Origin: Streptomyces pilosus
GTDB taxonomy: Bacteria; Actinomycetota; Actinomycetes; Streptomycetales; Streptomycetaceae
Assembly: GCF_014649835.1 (NCBI RefSeq)
Contig: NZ_BMTU01000015.1
Location: 62,001-126,000, forward strand
Reading direction: 5' to 3'
DNA: 64,000 bases
Under the pieces are notes generated by a model. That model saw only the letters and a list, made by a program, of their open reading frames with translations, made no database searches and was not told the origin of the DNA. Each line of letters opens with the position of its first letter. Within the stretch, counting starts at the first letter, position 1. This document shows, in pieces, positions 57,650-64,000 of this stretch. A program made the translations under genes and the position numbers.

Positions 57650-58440
57650 GCGGCCTTCCCGGGTTCGTGGATACGGTCGAGCTGCTGCCCGAGGAGCACG
57701 GCGACGCTCCGGGTGTCGAGCGGCTTCCCACCGTCCGCGGTGAGGGTGACGAGGACGTCTGCGGCGTGAGCCGTGCAGCGCATCGACGCGAGCCGGGACG
57801 CCCGGTTCCCGGACGCCACGAAGCAGGTGGCGCTGTCGTGGCCCTCGACCGCGGGACCCTCGCGCGAGGTGTCGGCGGCGCCGAGCAGCTCGGTCCGGGA
57901 CGTCGCCAGGTCCCGCGCGGAATCCCGGTCCTTCATCCGGGTGAGCACGATGCTCACGGTGGAGATCTCGCTCTCGCTGTAGACGCTGAGCGATCCGCTG
58001 AAATAGCTGCGCATCGCGGTTTCCTCGACGCGGTGGCTGTCGATTTCCTTCTCCCACCGATCGCGCTGGGCGCGCGGTAGATCCCCCGACGCCTTCTTGA
58101 GCAGTTCCACCGCCGCGGCTCCCCCGAGCCGCGTGTCCGAACCGAACTCGGCGAGGTCCGGCCCGCGCAGCCAGCCGTCGTGCCCGTACGGGACGAGCAT
58201 CGCGGCCGGCCCCCGCGTCTCCGCCGCCGTCCCTTCGGCCGCGGCCGCCGAGGGGGTCCCCCAGCGGGGGGTTCCCGCGTCCCGGTCCGCGTTCTGCACG
58301 GTCACGACCGTGTAGCCGCCTGTGGCGACGACGGCTCCGGCCAGCAGCACCGAGCCGGCGACGGCGGCGGCGCGCGTCCGCCGCGCGGTCCGCTTCCCGG
58401 TGGTGGCGGGCTCGGGCGTCCGCTTCTCCGTCCCGCTCAC
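57646..58440 (-). CDS. Single-pass membrane protein, second of three
   Basis: 264 residues from GTG 58440, overlapping the previous stop by 4 bp (GTGA). Basic cytosolic tail (TTGKRTARRTRAAA), membrane helix about 30-52 (VAGSVLLAGAVVATGGYTVV), extracellular domain with GHDGWLRGPDLAEFGSD corresponding to the DGW segment of its neighbours, a helical RAQRDRWEKEIDSHRVEETA part and two cysteines (DSATCFVAS, ASMRCTAHAA). Function unknown; same operon as the flanking genes. Confidence 0.82.
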   Translation of the reverse strand: MSGTEKRTPEPATTGKRTARRTRAAAVAGSVLLAGAVVATGGYTVVTVQNADRDAGTPRWGTPSAAAAEGTAAETRGPAAMLVPYGHDGWLRGPDLAEFGSDTRLGGAAAVELLKKASGDLPRAQRDRWEKEIDSHRVEETAMRSYFSGSLSVYSESEISTVSIVLTRMKDRDSARDLATSRTELLGAADTSREGPAVEGHDSATCFVASGNRASRLASMRCTAHAADVLVTLTADGGKPLDTRSVAVLLGQQLDRIHEPGKAA

Positions 58441-59237
58441 AGTCGCTCCATCTGCCGCTCGGCCAGGTCCAGGATCGTCTTCCTGCTGACGCGCTCGCTC
58501 CCGTACACCCGGATCTCCATCACGACGTCCCCCCGCCACCCGTACGCCTCCGCGCTGTACAGGGGCTCGTAGCCGGACTCGGTCTCGGCGCGGTTGTGGA
58601 CGTACGCCCGGCCGTTCCCGGTGCCCGGTACGGCCCAGCTGTCCGTGTCCCGCTCCGCTTCCGCCCCGCCCTGGAGGTGGTCGACGCTCAGGTCGGCCCC
58701 CAGGGCCTTCTCCTGCCGGAACTGGACCAGCTGGATCTCCACGCGGTATCCGTCGTCCACCCAGCCGGTGACGGCCGCCCGGCGGAACTCGTCCATGCCG
58801 TACCGCCCGAAAGCCAGTTCCGGACGGTCGTAGTCGCCGGCGTAGTCGGCGAGGTCCCTCCAGCCGTCGTCGCCCATCGGCCGGTCGGCCTTCCCGGCCC
58901 CCGGCGGCTTCTCGAGCAGCAGCGCGCGCAGGTCGCCGTCGGTCCTCACGCGCCGGTCCTGGGCGGCCGGCAGGGGCGCGGGTGCCTTGCCCGTCGCCTG
59001 GGGGAGCACCGGCTGCGACAGCGGCGGCAGCGGGGTGGGCTCACGGCCGGCCTGGACGAGGTAGCCGGTGCACGTGCCGGCGAACAGGCCCAGCACCAGG
59101 GCCGTACCGATCAGCGCGGCCGTCCGCCCGGGTCGCCGCCCGTGTCCCCCGGACGCGTCCGCGGACGGGCCCGCCTCCGGCTCGCCGGCCGAACTCGGCG
59201 CGTCCGGCGCATCGTTGGCTTTATCGGGTTGTTCCAC
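58437..59237 (-). CDS. Single-pass membrane protein, first of three
   Basis: 266 residues from GTG 59237 (GGGGGA upstream; longer GTG frames exist). Acidic Ala/Pro-rich cytosolic tail about 1-35, membrane helix about 38-60 (AALIGTALVLGLFAGTCTGY), Pro-rich stalk, then an extracellular domain with TDGDLRALLLEKPPGAGK and GDDGWRDLADYAG, VEIQLVQFRQEKALGADLSV and a terminal DVVMEIRVYGSERVS. It heads the overlapping three-gene operon. Not recognised as any named family. Confidence 0.82.
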   Translation of the reverse strand: MEQPDKANDAPDAPSSAGEPEAGPSADASGGHGRRPGRTAALIGTALVLGLFAGTCTGYLVQAGREPTPLPPLSQPVLPQATGKAPAPLPAAQDRRVRTDGDLRALLLEKPPGAGKADRPMGDDGWRDLADYAGDYDRPELAFGRYGMDEFRRAAVTGWVDDGYRVEIQLVQFRQEKALGADLSVDHLQGGAEAERDTDSWAVPGTGNGRAYVHNRAETESGYEPLYSAEAYGWRGDVVMEIRVYGSERVSRKTILDLAERQMERL

Positions 59238-59336
59238 AACATCCCCCACAGAAGGTGAAGCGCGTTCGGAGGACGCGCGCACAGGAGACCCCCGGCCGTC
59301 GGCCTGAGTTGTGGCGTTCGTGATTACGATTCGGTC

Positions 59337-59699
59337 ATGGCGAAAAAGCTCGTGATCAAGGTGACCGCCGGTACCGACGCCCCCGAACGCTGCTCACAGG
59401 CGTTCACGGTGGCGGCGGTGGCCGCGGCCAGTGGTGTCGAGGTCTCCCTGTGGCTCACCGGGGAGTCCGCGTGGTTCGCCCTGCCGGACCGTGCCGCCGA
59501 TTTCGAACTGCCGCACTCCGCGCCGCTGCCGGACCTGCTGGACTCGATCCTGGCGGGCGGCCGGGTCACCCTGTGCACGCAGTGCGCGGCCCGCCGGGAC
59601 ATCACGGAGAAGGACGTCCTGGAGGGCGTGCGCATCGCCGGCGCGCAGGTCTTCGTGCAGGAGGCGATGGCGGACGGCGCCCAGGCGCTCGTCTACTGA
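59337..59699 (+). CDS. DsrE/DsrF-like family protein
   Basis: 120 residues from ATG 59337; TACGAT at 59325-59330 gives a leaderless start. The alpha/beta fold of DsrE-like proteins is visible: KLVIKVTAGTDAPERCSQAF, TVAAVAAASGVEVSLWLTGE, GRVTLCTQCAARRDITEKDV, AGAQVFVQEAMADGAQALVY. Two Cys in CTQC could act as a sulfur-handling site as in TusD/DsrE, and the sulfurtransferase operon lies 1 kb away, but the link is only suggestive. The gene end overlaps the convergent VOC gene by 7 bp. Confidence 0.87.
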   Translation: MAKKLVIKVTAGTDAPERCSQAFTVAAVAAASGVEVSLWLTGESAWFALPDRAADFELPHSAPLPDLLDSILAGGRVTLCTQCAARRDITEKDVLEGVRIAGAQVFVQEAMADGAQALVY

Positions 59700-60079
59700 G
59701 CGGCCCGCACCCACAGGCAGAACGGATGCCCGGAGGGGTCGAACAGCACCCGCACGTCGTCCTGCGGCTGCTCCCCGGCGAGCGTCGCCCCCTCCGCCAC
59801 CGCGCGGGCGGTCTCGGCTTCCAGGTCGTCGACCTCGACGTCGAGGTGCAGCATCATCTGCTGGTCGCCGGGGTTCCGCGCCGGCCAGACCGGCGGGACG
59901 TACTCCGGCTCGGTCTCGAAGGCGAGCGCCGTGCCCGCGGCGCCGTCCGGCGGTCCGATCAGCACCCAGTGGGGTTCCTCGGCGCGCATCTCGTAGCCGA
60001 GGAGCCGCGTGTAGAAGCGGGCCAGCTCGTGCGCGTCACGCGCGTCGAGCACGACGGTGGAGAGCCTGGCAGCGCACAT
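59693..60079 (-). CDS. VOC-superfamily (glyoxalase-like) protein
   Basis: 128 residues, glyoxalase_6-type: LSTVVLDARDAHELARFYTR, LLGYEMRAEEPHWVLIGPPD, QQMMLHLDVEVDDLEAETAR, VRVLFDPSGHPFCLWVRAAQ. The two beta-alpha-beta-beta-beta modules are present, with possible metal ligands in LHLDV and at the C-terminus. Enzyme or binding role unknown. It is 10 bp downstream of the DUF3099 gene (same strand). Confidence 0.87.
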   Translation of the reverse strand: MCAARLSTVVLDARDAHELARFYTRLLGYEMRAEEPHWVLIGPPDGAAGTALAFETEPEYVPPVWPARNPGDQQMMLHLDVEVDDLEAETARAVAEGATLAGEQPQDDVRVLFDPSGHPFCLWVRAAQ

Positions 60080-60089
60080 GGCCCCCTTC

Positions 60090-60350
60090 CTACCGGGGGC
60101 CCTTCCTGCCGTCCAGCTCGTCCCACCATTCGTCGGACTTCGGGTCGCCGGTGGGGTCGTCCCACCAGCGGTCGTCGGGTCCGCGCCGGTTCGCGACGAT
60201 CGCGGCGAGCGGCGGGATGACCATGGCGACCAGGCACATCGCGACGGCGGCCGGCACCGACCAGAGCCGTACGACGCCCCACGCCAGGACGAACAACCCG
60301 ATGCAGGTGCCCATCATGACGAAGTAGGTGTGCCGCCTGCGCGCGTACAT
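60090..60350 (-). CDS. DUF3099 small membrane protein
   Basis: 86 residues. Two membrane helices (YFVMMGTCIGLFVLAWGVV and VPAAVAMCLVAMVIPPLAAI) after a basic start MYARRRH, then a Trp/Asp-rich cytosolic tail (DDRWWDDPTGDPKSDEWWDE) that is typical of DUF3099. Function unknown. Probably co-transcribed with the VOC gene. Confidence 0.87.
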   Translation of the reverse strand: MYARRRHTYFVMMGTCIGLFVLAWGVVRLWSVPAAVAMCLVAMVIPPLAAIVANRRGPDDRWWDDPTGDPKSDEWWDELDGRKGPR

Positions 60351-60381
60351 GTCTCCAGCGTAGGTCCGCGGGTCCGGACGT

Positions 60382-60432
60382 GCCGGAGGGCCGCATCCCG
60401 GGCGTCCAACCCGTGGGATGCGGCCCTCCGGC
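60382..60432. terminator. Terminator of the sseA-DUF1416 operon
   Basis: GCCGGAGGGCCGCATCCC / GGGATGCGGCCCTCCGGC, a perfect 18-bp stem with a 15-nt loop, begins 13 bp after the DUF1416 stop (read leftward). Confidence 0.88.
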
Positions 60433-60445
60433 CGTCATCGTGTCC

Positions 60446-60733
60446 TCAGACCGCGATCGCGACCTCGGCCAGGCCGCCCGTCCGGGCGACGACCGTGCGG
60501 TCGGCGGTGCCGCCGGGCACCAGGGCGCGGACGGTCCAGGTGCCCTCCGCCGCGTAGAAGCGGAACTGTCCGGTGGCGGAGGTCGGAACCTCCGCGGTGA
60601 ACTCGCCGGTCGAGTCCAGCAGACGGACGTAGCCCGTCACCGGCTCGCCGTCGCGGGTCACCTGGCCCTGGATGGTGGTCTCACCGGGCTTGATCGTCGA
60701 GGCGTCCGGGCCGCCGGCCTTCGCACCGCACAT
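60446..60733 (-). CDS. DUF1416 protein, sulfurtransferase partner
   Basis: 95 residues, starting MCGAKAGGPDASTIKPGETT. An all-beta, transthyretin-like domain: IQGQVTRDGEPVTGYVRLLD, STGEFTAEVPTSATGQFRFY, AAEGTWTVRALVPGG. It is found next to thiosulfate sulfurtransferase genes throughout actinobacteria (41 bp downstream of sseA here). The conserved N-terminal Cys may accept sulfur, but no function is proven to my knowledge. Confidence 0.9.
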   Translation of the reverse strand: MCGAKAGGPDASTIKPGETTIQGQVTRDGEPVTGYVRLLDSTGEFTAEVPTSATGQFRFYAAEGTWTVRALVPGGTADRTVVARTGGLAEVAIAV

Positions 60734-60774
60734 GTCGTACTCCTGAAGTGGTCTGGAAAGGTCGGTCGGGAGGG

Positions 60775-61620
60775 TTACTTGGCGGGGCCGAGCTCGATCG
60801 GCACGCCGACGAGGGAGCCGTACTCGGTCCAGGAGCCGTCGTAGTTCTTGACGTTCTCCACGCCGAGCAGCTCGTGCAGCACGAACCAGGTCAGCGCGGA
60901 GCGCTCACCGATGCGGCACAGGGCGATGGTGTCCTTGGACAGGTCGACCTGCTCGTCCTCGTAGAGCGCCTTGAGCTCCTCGTCGGACTTGAAGGTGCCG
61001 TCGTCGTTGGCGTTCTTGGACCACGGGATGTTGCGGGAGGTCGGCACGTGGCCGGGGCGCTGCGACTGCTCCTGCGGCAGGTGGGCCGGGGCGAGCAGCT
61101 TGCCGGAGAACTCGTCGGGCGAGCGCACGTCGACGATGTTCTGGTTGCCGATCGCGGCCACGACGTCGTCGCGGAAGGCGCGGATGGACGCGTCCTGCGG
61201 CTTGGCCTTGTAGTCGGTCTTCGGGCGCTCCGGCACCTCGTCGCCGGGGACCAGCTCGCGGGCGTCGAGCTCCCACTTCTTGCGGCCGCCGTCGAGGAGC
61301 TTGACGTTCTCGTGGCCGTACAGCTTGAAGTACCAGTAGGCGTACGAGGCGAACCAGTTGTTGTTGCCGCCGTAGAGGACGACCGTGTGGTCGTTGCCGA
61401 TGCCCTTGTCCGACAGGAGCTTCTCGAAGCCCTCCTGGTCGACGAAGTCACGGCGGACCGGGTCCTGGAGGTCCTTGGTCCAGTCGATCCGGATGGCGTT
61501 CTTGATGTGGTTCTTCTCGTAGGCGGTGGTGTCCTCGTCCACCTCGACGATGGCGATGGTCGGGTCGTCCAGGTGCTCCTGGACCCAGTCGGCGTCGACC
61601 AGTACGTCGCTGCGGCTCAT
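60775..61620 (-). CDS. sseA: Thiosulfate sulfurtransferase (rhodanese), SseA/CysA2 type
   Basis: 281 residues; GGAGGAG 6 nt before ATG. Two rhodanese domains: an inactive N-terminal one (VDADWVQEHLDDPTIAIVEV, VLYGGNNNWFASYAYWYF) and a catalytic C-terminal one with the persulfide Cys in IALCRIGERSALTWFVLHEL (about residue 233) and NVKNYDGSWTEYGSLVG. The CRIGERS loop fits thiosulfate rather than mercaptopyruvate specificity. It is the M. tuberculosis CysA2/3 orthologue. A leader peptide gene and hairpin precede it. Confidence 0.95.
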   Translation of the reverse strand: MSRSDVLVDADWVQEHLDDPTIAIVEVDEDTTAYEKNHIKNAIRIDWTKDLQDPVRRDFVDQEGFEKLLSDKGIGNDHTVVLYGGNNNWFASYAYWYFKLYGHENVKLLDGGRKKWELDARELVPGDEVPERPKTDYKAKPQDASIRAFRDDVVAAIGNQNIVDVRSPDEFSGKLLAPAHLPQEQSQRPGHVPTSRNIPWSKNANDDGTFKSDEELKALYEDEQVDLSKDTIALCRIGERSALTWFVLHELLGVENVKNYDGSWTEYGSLVGVPIELGPAK

Positions 61621-61721
61621 GCTTTTCTCCTCCGGGGCAGTTGGCGGGGGGTACGAACGAGAGGTGCGCGGCGGCCAGGGCGGGCCGGCGCACGGGTGCC
61701 CTCGACGGGCGGGGTGAGGAT

Positions 61722-61741
61722 GCGGACGCCGACGCGTCCGC
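61722..61741 (-). promoter_or_regulatory. Attenuator-like hairpin right after the leader peptide stop
   Basis: GCGGACGC-CGAC... reads, on either strand, as GCGGACGC / GCGTCCGC with a 4-nt loop: a perfect 8-bp stem beginning at the base next to the leader-peptide stop codon (61742-61744). Its position, between leader peptide and sseA, fits translation-dependent attenuation or control of folding. There is no U-tract. Confidence 0.55.
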
Positions 61742-61849
61742 TCAGAAAGTGCGACAGAGCATGGCGGCGACGCGGCACAGGTCCACTGCCCGCCGCTTCG
61801 TGAGATCCGCCCGTCCCCGCGACTGGGGGACGCTTGTCTGACACCGCAT
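61742..61849 (-). CDS. 35-aa leader peptide upstream of the sulfur operon
   Basis: ATG 61849 starts at the predicted transcript 5' end (leaderless). The peptide starts MRCQTSVPQSRGRADLTKRR and ends VDLCRVAAMLCRTF. The C-terminal V-D-L-C-R-V-A-x-x-L-C-R pattern is that of short upstream peptides conserved before sulfur and cysteine genes in Streptomyces and annotated as putative leader peptides; mycobacterial counterparts act as cysteine-responsive attenuators. Cys occurs at residues 3, 25 and 32. It lies 121 bp before sseA. Confidence 0.82.
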   Translation of the reverse strand: MRCQTSVPQSRGRADLTKRRAVDLCRVAAMLCRTF

Positions 61850-61856
61850 GGGGTCG

Positions 61857-61886
61857 ATCGTAAGGAGGACAGGGCGGACATGTCAC
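61857..61886 (-). promoter_or_regulatory. Promoter of the leader peptide / sseA operon
   Basis: Read leftward, GTGACA (61886-61881), 18 bp, TACGAT (61862-61857). The predicted transcription start, 7-8 nt after the -10, coincides with the leader-peptide ATG at 61849. Confidence 0.7.
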
Positions 61887-62055
61887 CGGCATGTCGCATG
61901 CTGAGACGAGATCGTCCGACCACCGAGACCGATGGGCCCCGGAGTCACCCCCCGCCCGGCCCCGGACCCCGGGCCCCCGGTCCTCACATCTGCAGTGCGG
62001 ACGCCCCCGTCTCGCCTGACGGACACCGGCCGTCTCCGCCGGGTCCCCCCGGGTG

Positions 62056-62796
62056 TCACCCGACCAGTCGGACGTCGGAACCCTTCACCACGATGTCCAC
62101 ACCGTTGCGGGCCGCCTCGACCCGGTCCAGGCGGATGCCGCCCGGGAGGCCGTCGATCTTCTGCTCGAAGTCGGTGATCCGCCGCACCCGCGACTCGGCG
62201 AGCGCGACCCCGCCGAACTCGGGCAGCGCGTCGGCCTTCACCCGCACGGTGTCACCGTCCACGACGGTCACCGAGCTGAGCACGGAGACCGGCTCGGGCA
62301 GCTTGGTGCCGAGCACGGTGGCCTCCACCGCCACCTTGATCTTCCCGTTGCCGCCGTCGGAAAGACCGACGACCTCGGCGGTGACACCGGGAGCCACCTG
62401 GGTCGCCTCGGACTTGGCCTGCTGCAGCAGTTCGTCGTAGGCGACGGTCGCGGTGCCGGTGGCGCTGTCGGCGACGGCGGAGCTGAAGTCGCTGGAGAAG
62501 TCGACGCCCCTCATGTCGGCGCGCAGGTCGCCGATCCGGATCTTCCGGCCGCCGTCACCGGTGCCGGCCTCGTAGCCCTCGATGCCGACCTGCACCTCGT
62601 CGAGGGTGCCGCCGGCGACCTGGGTCAGGAAGGGGAAGCCCTTGATGGACACGTCGGGGGTGGACGCGAGGTTCTCGTTCGCCTTCAGGCGGTCCGCCGC
62701 CTCGCCCTCGGCGAGGTTGACCGCGACGCGGTCCACGATCACGAAGATCCCGCCCAGTATCACGAGGACGACGAGCAGTATTCGCAGTGCGCGCAT
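62056..62796 (-). CDS. DUF2993 (LmeA-like) lipid-binding secreted/anchored protein
   Basis: 246 residues. N-terminal hydrophobic segment ILLVVLVILGGIFVIVDRVA (signal anchor), then the DUF2993 domain: AADRLKANENLASTPDVSIK, GFPFLTQVAGGTLDEVQVGI, ... DLRADMRGVDF and a C-terminal GGIRLDRVEAARNGVDIVVK. This BPI/TULIP-like fold binds phospholipid in mycobacterial LmeA, which supports lipomannan mannosylation. In Streptomyces a role in envelope lipid handling is plausible. Single gene. Confidence 0.9.
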   Translation of the reverse strand: MRALRILLVVLVILGGIFVIVDRVAVNLAEGEAADRLKANENLASTPDVSIKGFPFLTQVAGGTLDEVQVGIEGYEAGTGDGGRKIRIGDLRADMRGVDFSSDFSSAVADSATGTATVAYDELLQQAKSEATQVAPGVTAEVVGLSDGGNGKIKVAVEATVLGTKLPEPVSVLSSVTVVDGDTVRVKADALPEFGGVALAESRVRRITDFEQKIDGLPGGIRLDRVEAARNGVDIVVKGSDVRLVG

Positions 62797-62973
62797 GCGG
62801 TGTTTCCCCCACCTGTGCTGGTCCGACGGCGTTGCCGACGACCGGCCGGCCGTCCAGCGCGAGGGTAACGCGCGGGTGTGGCGGGACCGGATTATTGTCG
62901 ATCACTTGTGACAGGTGCCCGGCCGCCTCCCGCGCGAACGTGTCCGCGGGAGGGCGGAGCCGGAGCGGTCCGG

Positions 62974-64000
62974 TCAGGCGAACACGCGGCCCAGCACGTG
63001 CACCGCGGGTCCCGCCGCCGCCAGCGGCAGCGCGACACCCGCCGTGAAGTGCACGAACCGCGACGGGTAGTCGTAGGCGGCGACCCGGTGGCCGATCAGC
63101 GCGCAGACGGCCGCACCGGCGCCCGTCGCCGCGCCGGAGGCGTCCATCCCGCCGACCGCGAACCCGGCCGCCGCCGCGGCCGCCAGCGCGGCCACCACGG
63201 ACGCCGCGGTCGGCAGCGGCAGCGCCCGCGCCACGATCGCCGCCGCCACGGCGACCGCGCCCGCGGTGACCGCGTCGGCGTCCGCCGCCAGGTAGCCGCC
63301 CGCCGCGATCGCCAGCGCCGCCGCGGCGACCGTCGCCATCAGCCCGTACATCCGCTCGTCGGGATCCGCGTGCGACCGCAGCTGCAGCACCAGGGACAGC
63401 AGCACCCACACCCCCAGCGTCCCGATGATCGCCGCGGGCGACCGGTCCGACGCCAGCAGCGCCGCGTCGGCGGCCAGCGCGCCGAGGAAGCCCAGCGCGA
63501 TCCCCTGCCGGGCGGGCCACATCCCGTTCAGCCGGAACCAGCCGGCCGCCGTGACGGCCTGGAGGACCACCAGCGGCACGAGCAGCGCGTACGTCCCGAG
63601 CGCCGCCCCGCCCGCGAGGAGCAGTCCCAGCACCGCGGTGAGCACCGCGGGCTGCATGCCGGGGTCGATGATCGGCGAACGCCCCTCGGCCCGCGCCCGC
63701 TGCGCGTCGGTGACCCGGGAGTTCCCGCCCAGCGTGGCGGGCCCGTACTCGGGGCCGGCCTCCTGCTGCGCCACGGACCGCGCGACGGGCTGCTGTTGCG
63801 GCTGCGGTTGCGACACCGGCTGGGGCTGTGCGTGCGGCTGCGGCTGCGGCTGGTACACCGGCCGGGGTTGCGGTTGCGGCTGCGACACCGGCTGCTGCGG
63901 GGGCAGGTACGAGGTCTCCTCAGCGGCCGCCGTCACCGGCGGCTGCATCTGCGTCTCCCACGTCTGCCCCTGCCACTGCTGCGTGTACTGCTGGTCGGCG
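62974..64000 (-). CDS. Polytopic membrane protein with Gln/Pro-rich N-terminus, 5' end missing
   Basis: The frame runs off the right edge without a clear start (ATG 63948 is internal; upstream codons continue the Gln-rich run). About 60 visible N-terminal residues are Gln/Pro repeats (QPQPQPHAQPQP-like), followed by a basic NSRVTDAQRARAEGRS linker and then about nine or ten Ala-rich hydrophobic helices (AVLTAVLGLLLAGGAALGTY, LVPLVVLQAVTAAGWF, GIALGFLGALAADAALL and others). No transporter or enzyme motif is recognisable. Function unknown. Confidence 0.8.
   Translation of the reverse strand, partial: ADQQYTQQWQGQTWETQMQPPVTAAAEETSYLPPQQPVSQPQPQPRPVYQPQPQPHAQPQPVSQPQPQQQPVARSVAQQEAGPEYGPATLGGNSRVTDAQRARAEGRSPIIDPGMQPAVLTAVLGLLLAGGAALGTYALLVPLVVLQAVTAAGWFRLNGMWPARQGIALGFLGALAADAALLASDRSPAAIIGTLGVWVLLSLVLQLRSHADPDERMYGLMATVAAAALAIAAGGYLAADADAVTAGAVAVAAAIVARALPLPTAASVVAALAAAAAAGFAVGGMDASGAATGAGAAVCALIGHRVAAYDYPSRFVHFTAGVALPLAAAGPAVHVLGRVFA

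Overview
The window is a high-GC (roughly 70% or more) actinobacterial chromosome segment, almost certainly Streptomyces. The evidence is the gene set itself: cdgB, msiK, phoU/phoRP, carD-ispDF-cysS-rlmB, mshA, the devA/devB sporulation regulators, rsiG, dtd, nur and a thiosulfate sulfurtransferase/DUF1416 pair. Many starts are GTG, many starts are apparently leaderless, and intergenic hairpins are long and GC-rich. I recall most of these genes as neighbours in S. coelicolor (about SCO4164 to SCO4283, inverted here). There are no insertion sequences, phage genes, CRISPR arrays or rRNA genes; one tRNA-Thr(TGT) is present. The window cuts a sugar kinase on the left and a membrane protein on the right.

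Left part (1-16 kb): end of a PfkB kinase, a membrane-anchored carbohydrate-binding protein, diguanylate cyclase CdgB, a flavin reductase, ArfB-type ribosome rescue hydrolase, TerD, an M1 metallopeptidase lipoprotein, a pentapeptide-repeat protein, two oxidoreductases, an APH-type kinase, tRNA-Thr, a DUF3224 protein with a divergent WYL regulator sharing a perfect operator, MsiK (the shared ATPase for sugar ABC importers) and a sugar nucleotidyltransferase. Middle part (16-41 kb): a leftward operon carD, ispD, ispF, cysS, rlmB, doxX; the phosphate circuit phoP-phoR / phoU with its PHO box; a 22-bp repeat array followed by a 51-aa cysteine-rich peptide gene; an MFS pump; gpmA; a run of small regulators and enzymes; mshA (first step of mycothiol synthesis) coupled to a YbjN gene; an NlpC/P60 cell-wall hydrolase; a receiver-PP2C phosphatase; an HbhA-like protein; and an XRE regulator with a palindromic operator.

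Right part (41.7-64 kb): a short enzyme cassette (hydrolase, DinB, class V aminotransferase, HxlR regulator with an imine-reductase-like enzyme), a 735-aa protein with two APH kinase domains, and the developmental block devB-devA. The devA unit (GntR regulator plus a divergent about 62-aa two-helix membrane protein plus conserved promoter elements) is present twice in tandem. Next come an Eis-type acetyltransferase, RsiG (c-di-GMP-dependent anti-sigma factor of WhiG), dtd, YgfZ, Nur, nitrobindin with a 32-aa membrane peptide, three overlapping single-pass membrane proteins, and the sulfur operon sseA-DUF1416 preceded by a leaderless cysteine-containing leader peptide and a hairpin.

Functionally, the window places a c-di-GMP producer (CdgB), a c-di-GMP effector (RsiG) and the DevA/DevB regulators of sporulation on one segment, together with phosphate sensing (PhoRP/PhoU), carbon uptake (MsiK) and thiol/sulfur metabolism (MshA, SseA). 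The most interesting little-described items are the duplicated GntR/membrane-miniprotein module at 48.5-51.8 kb, the cysteine-rich peptide at 27.6 kb, the leader-peptide attenuator at 61.7 kb, and several perfect palindromic operators.
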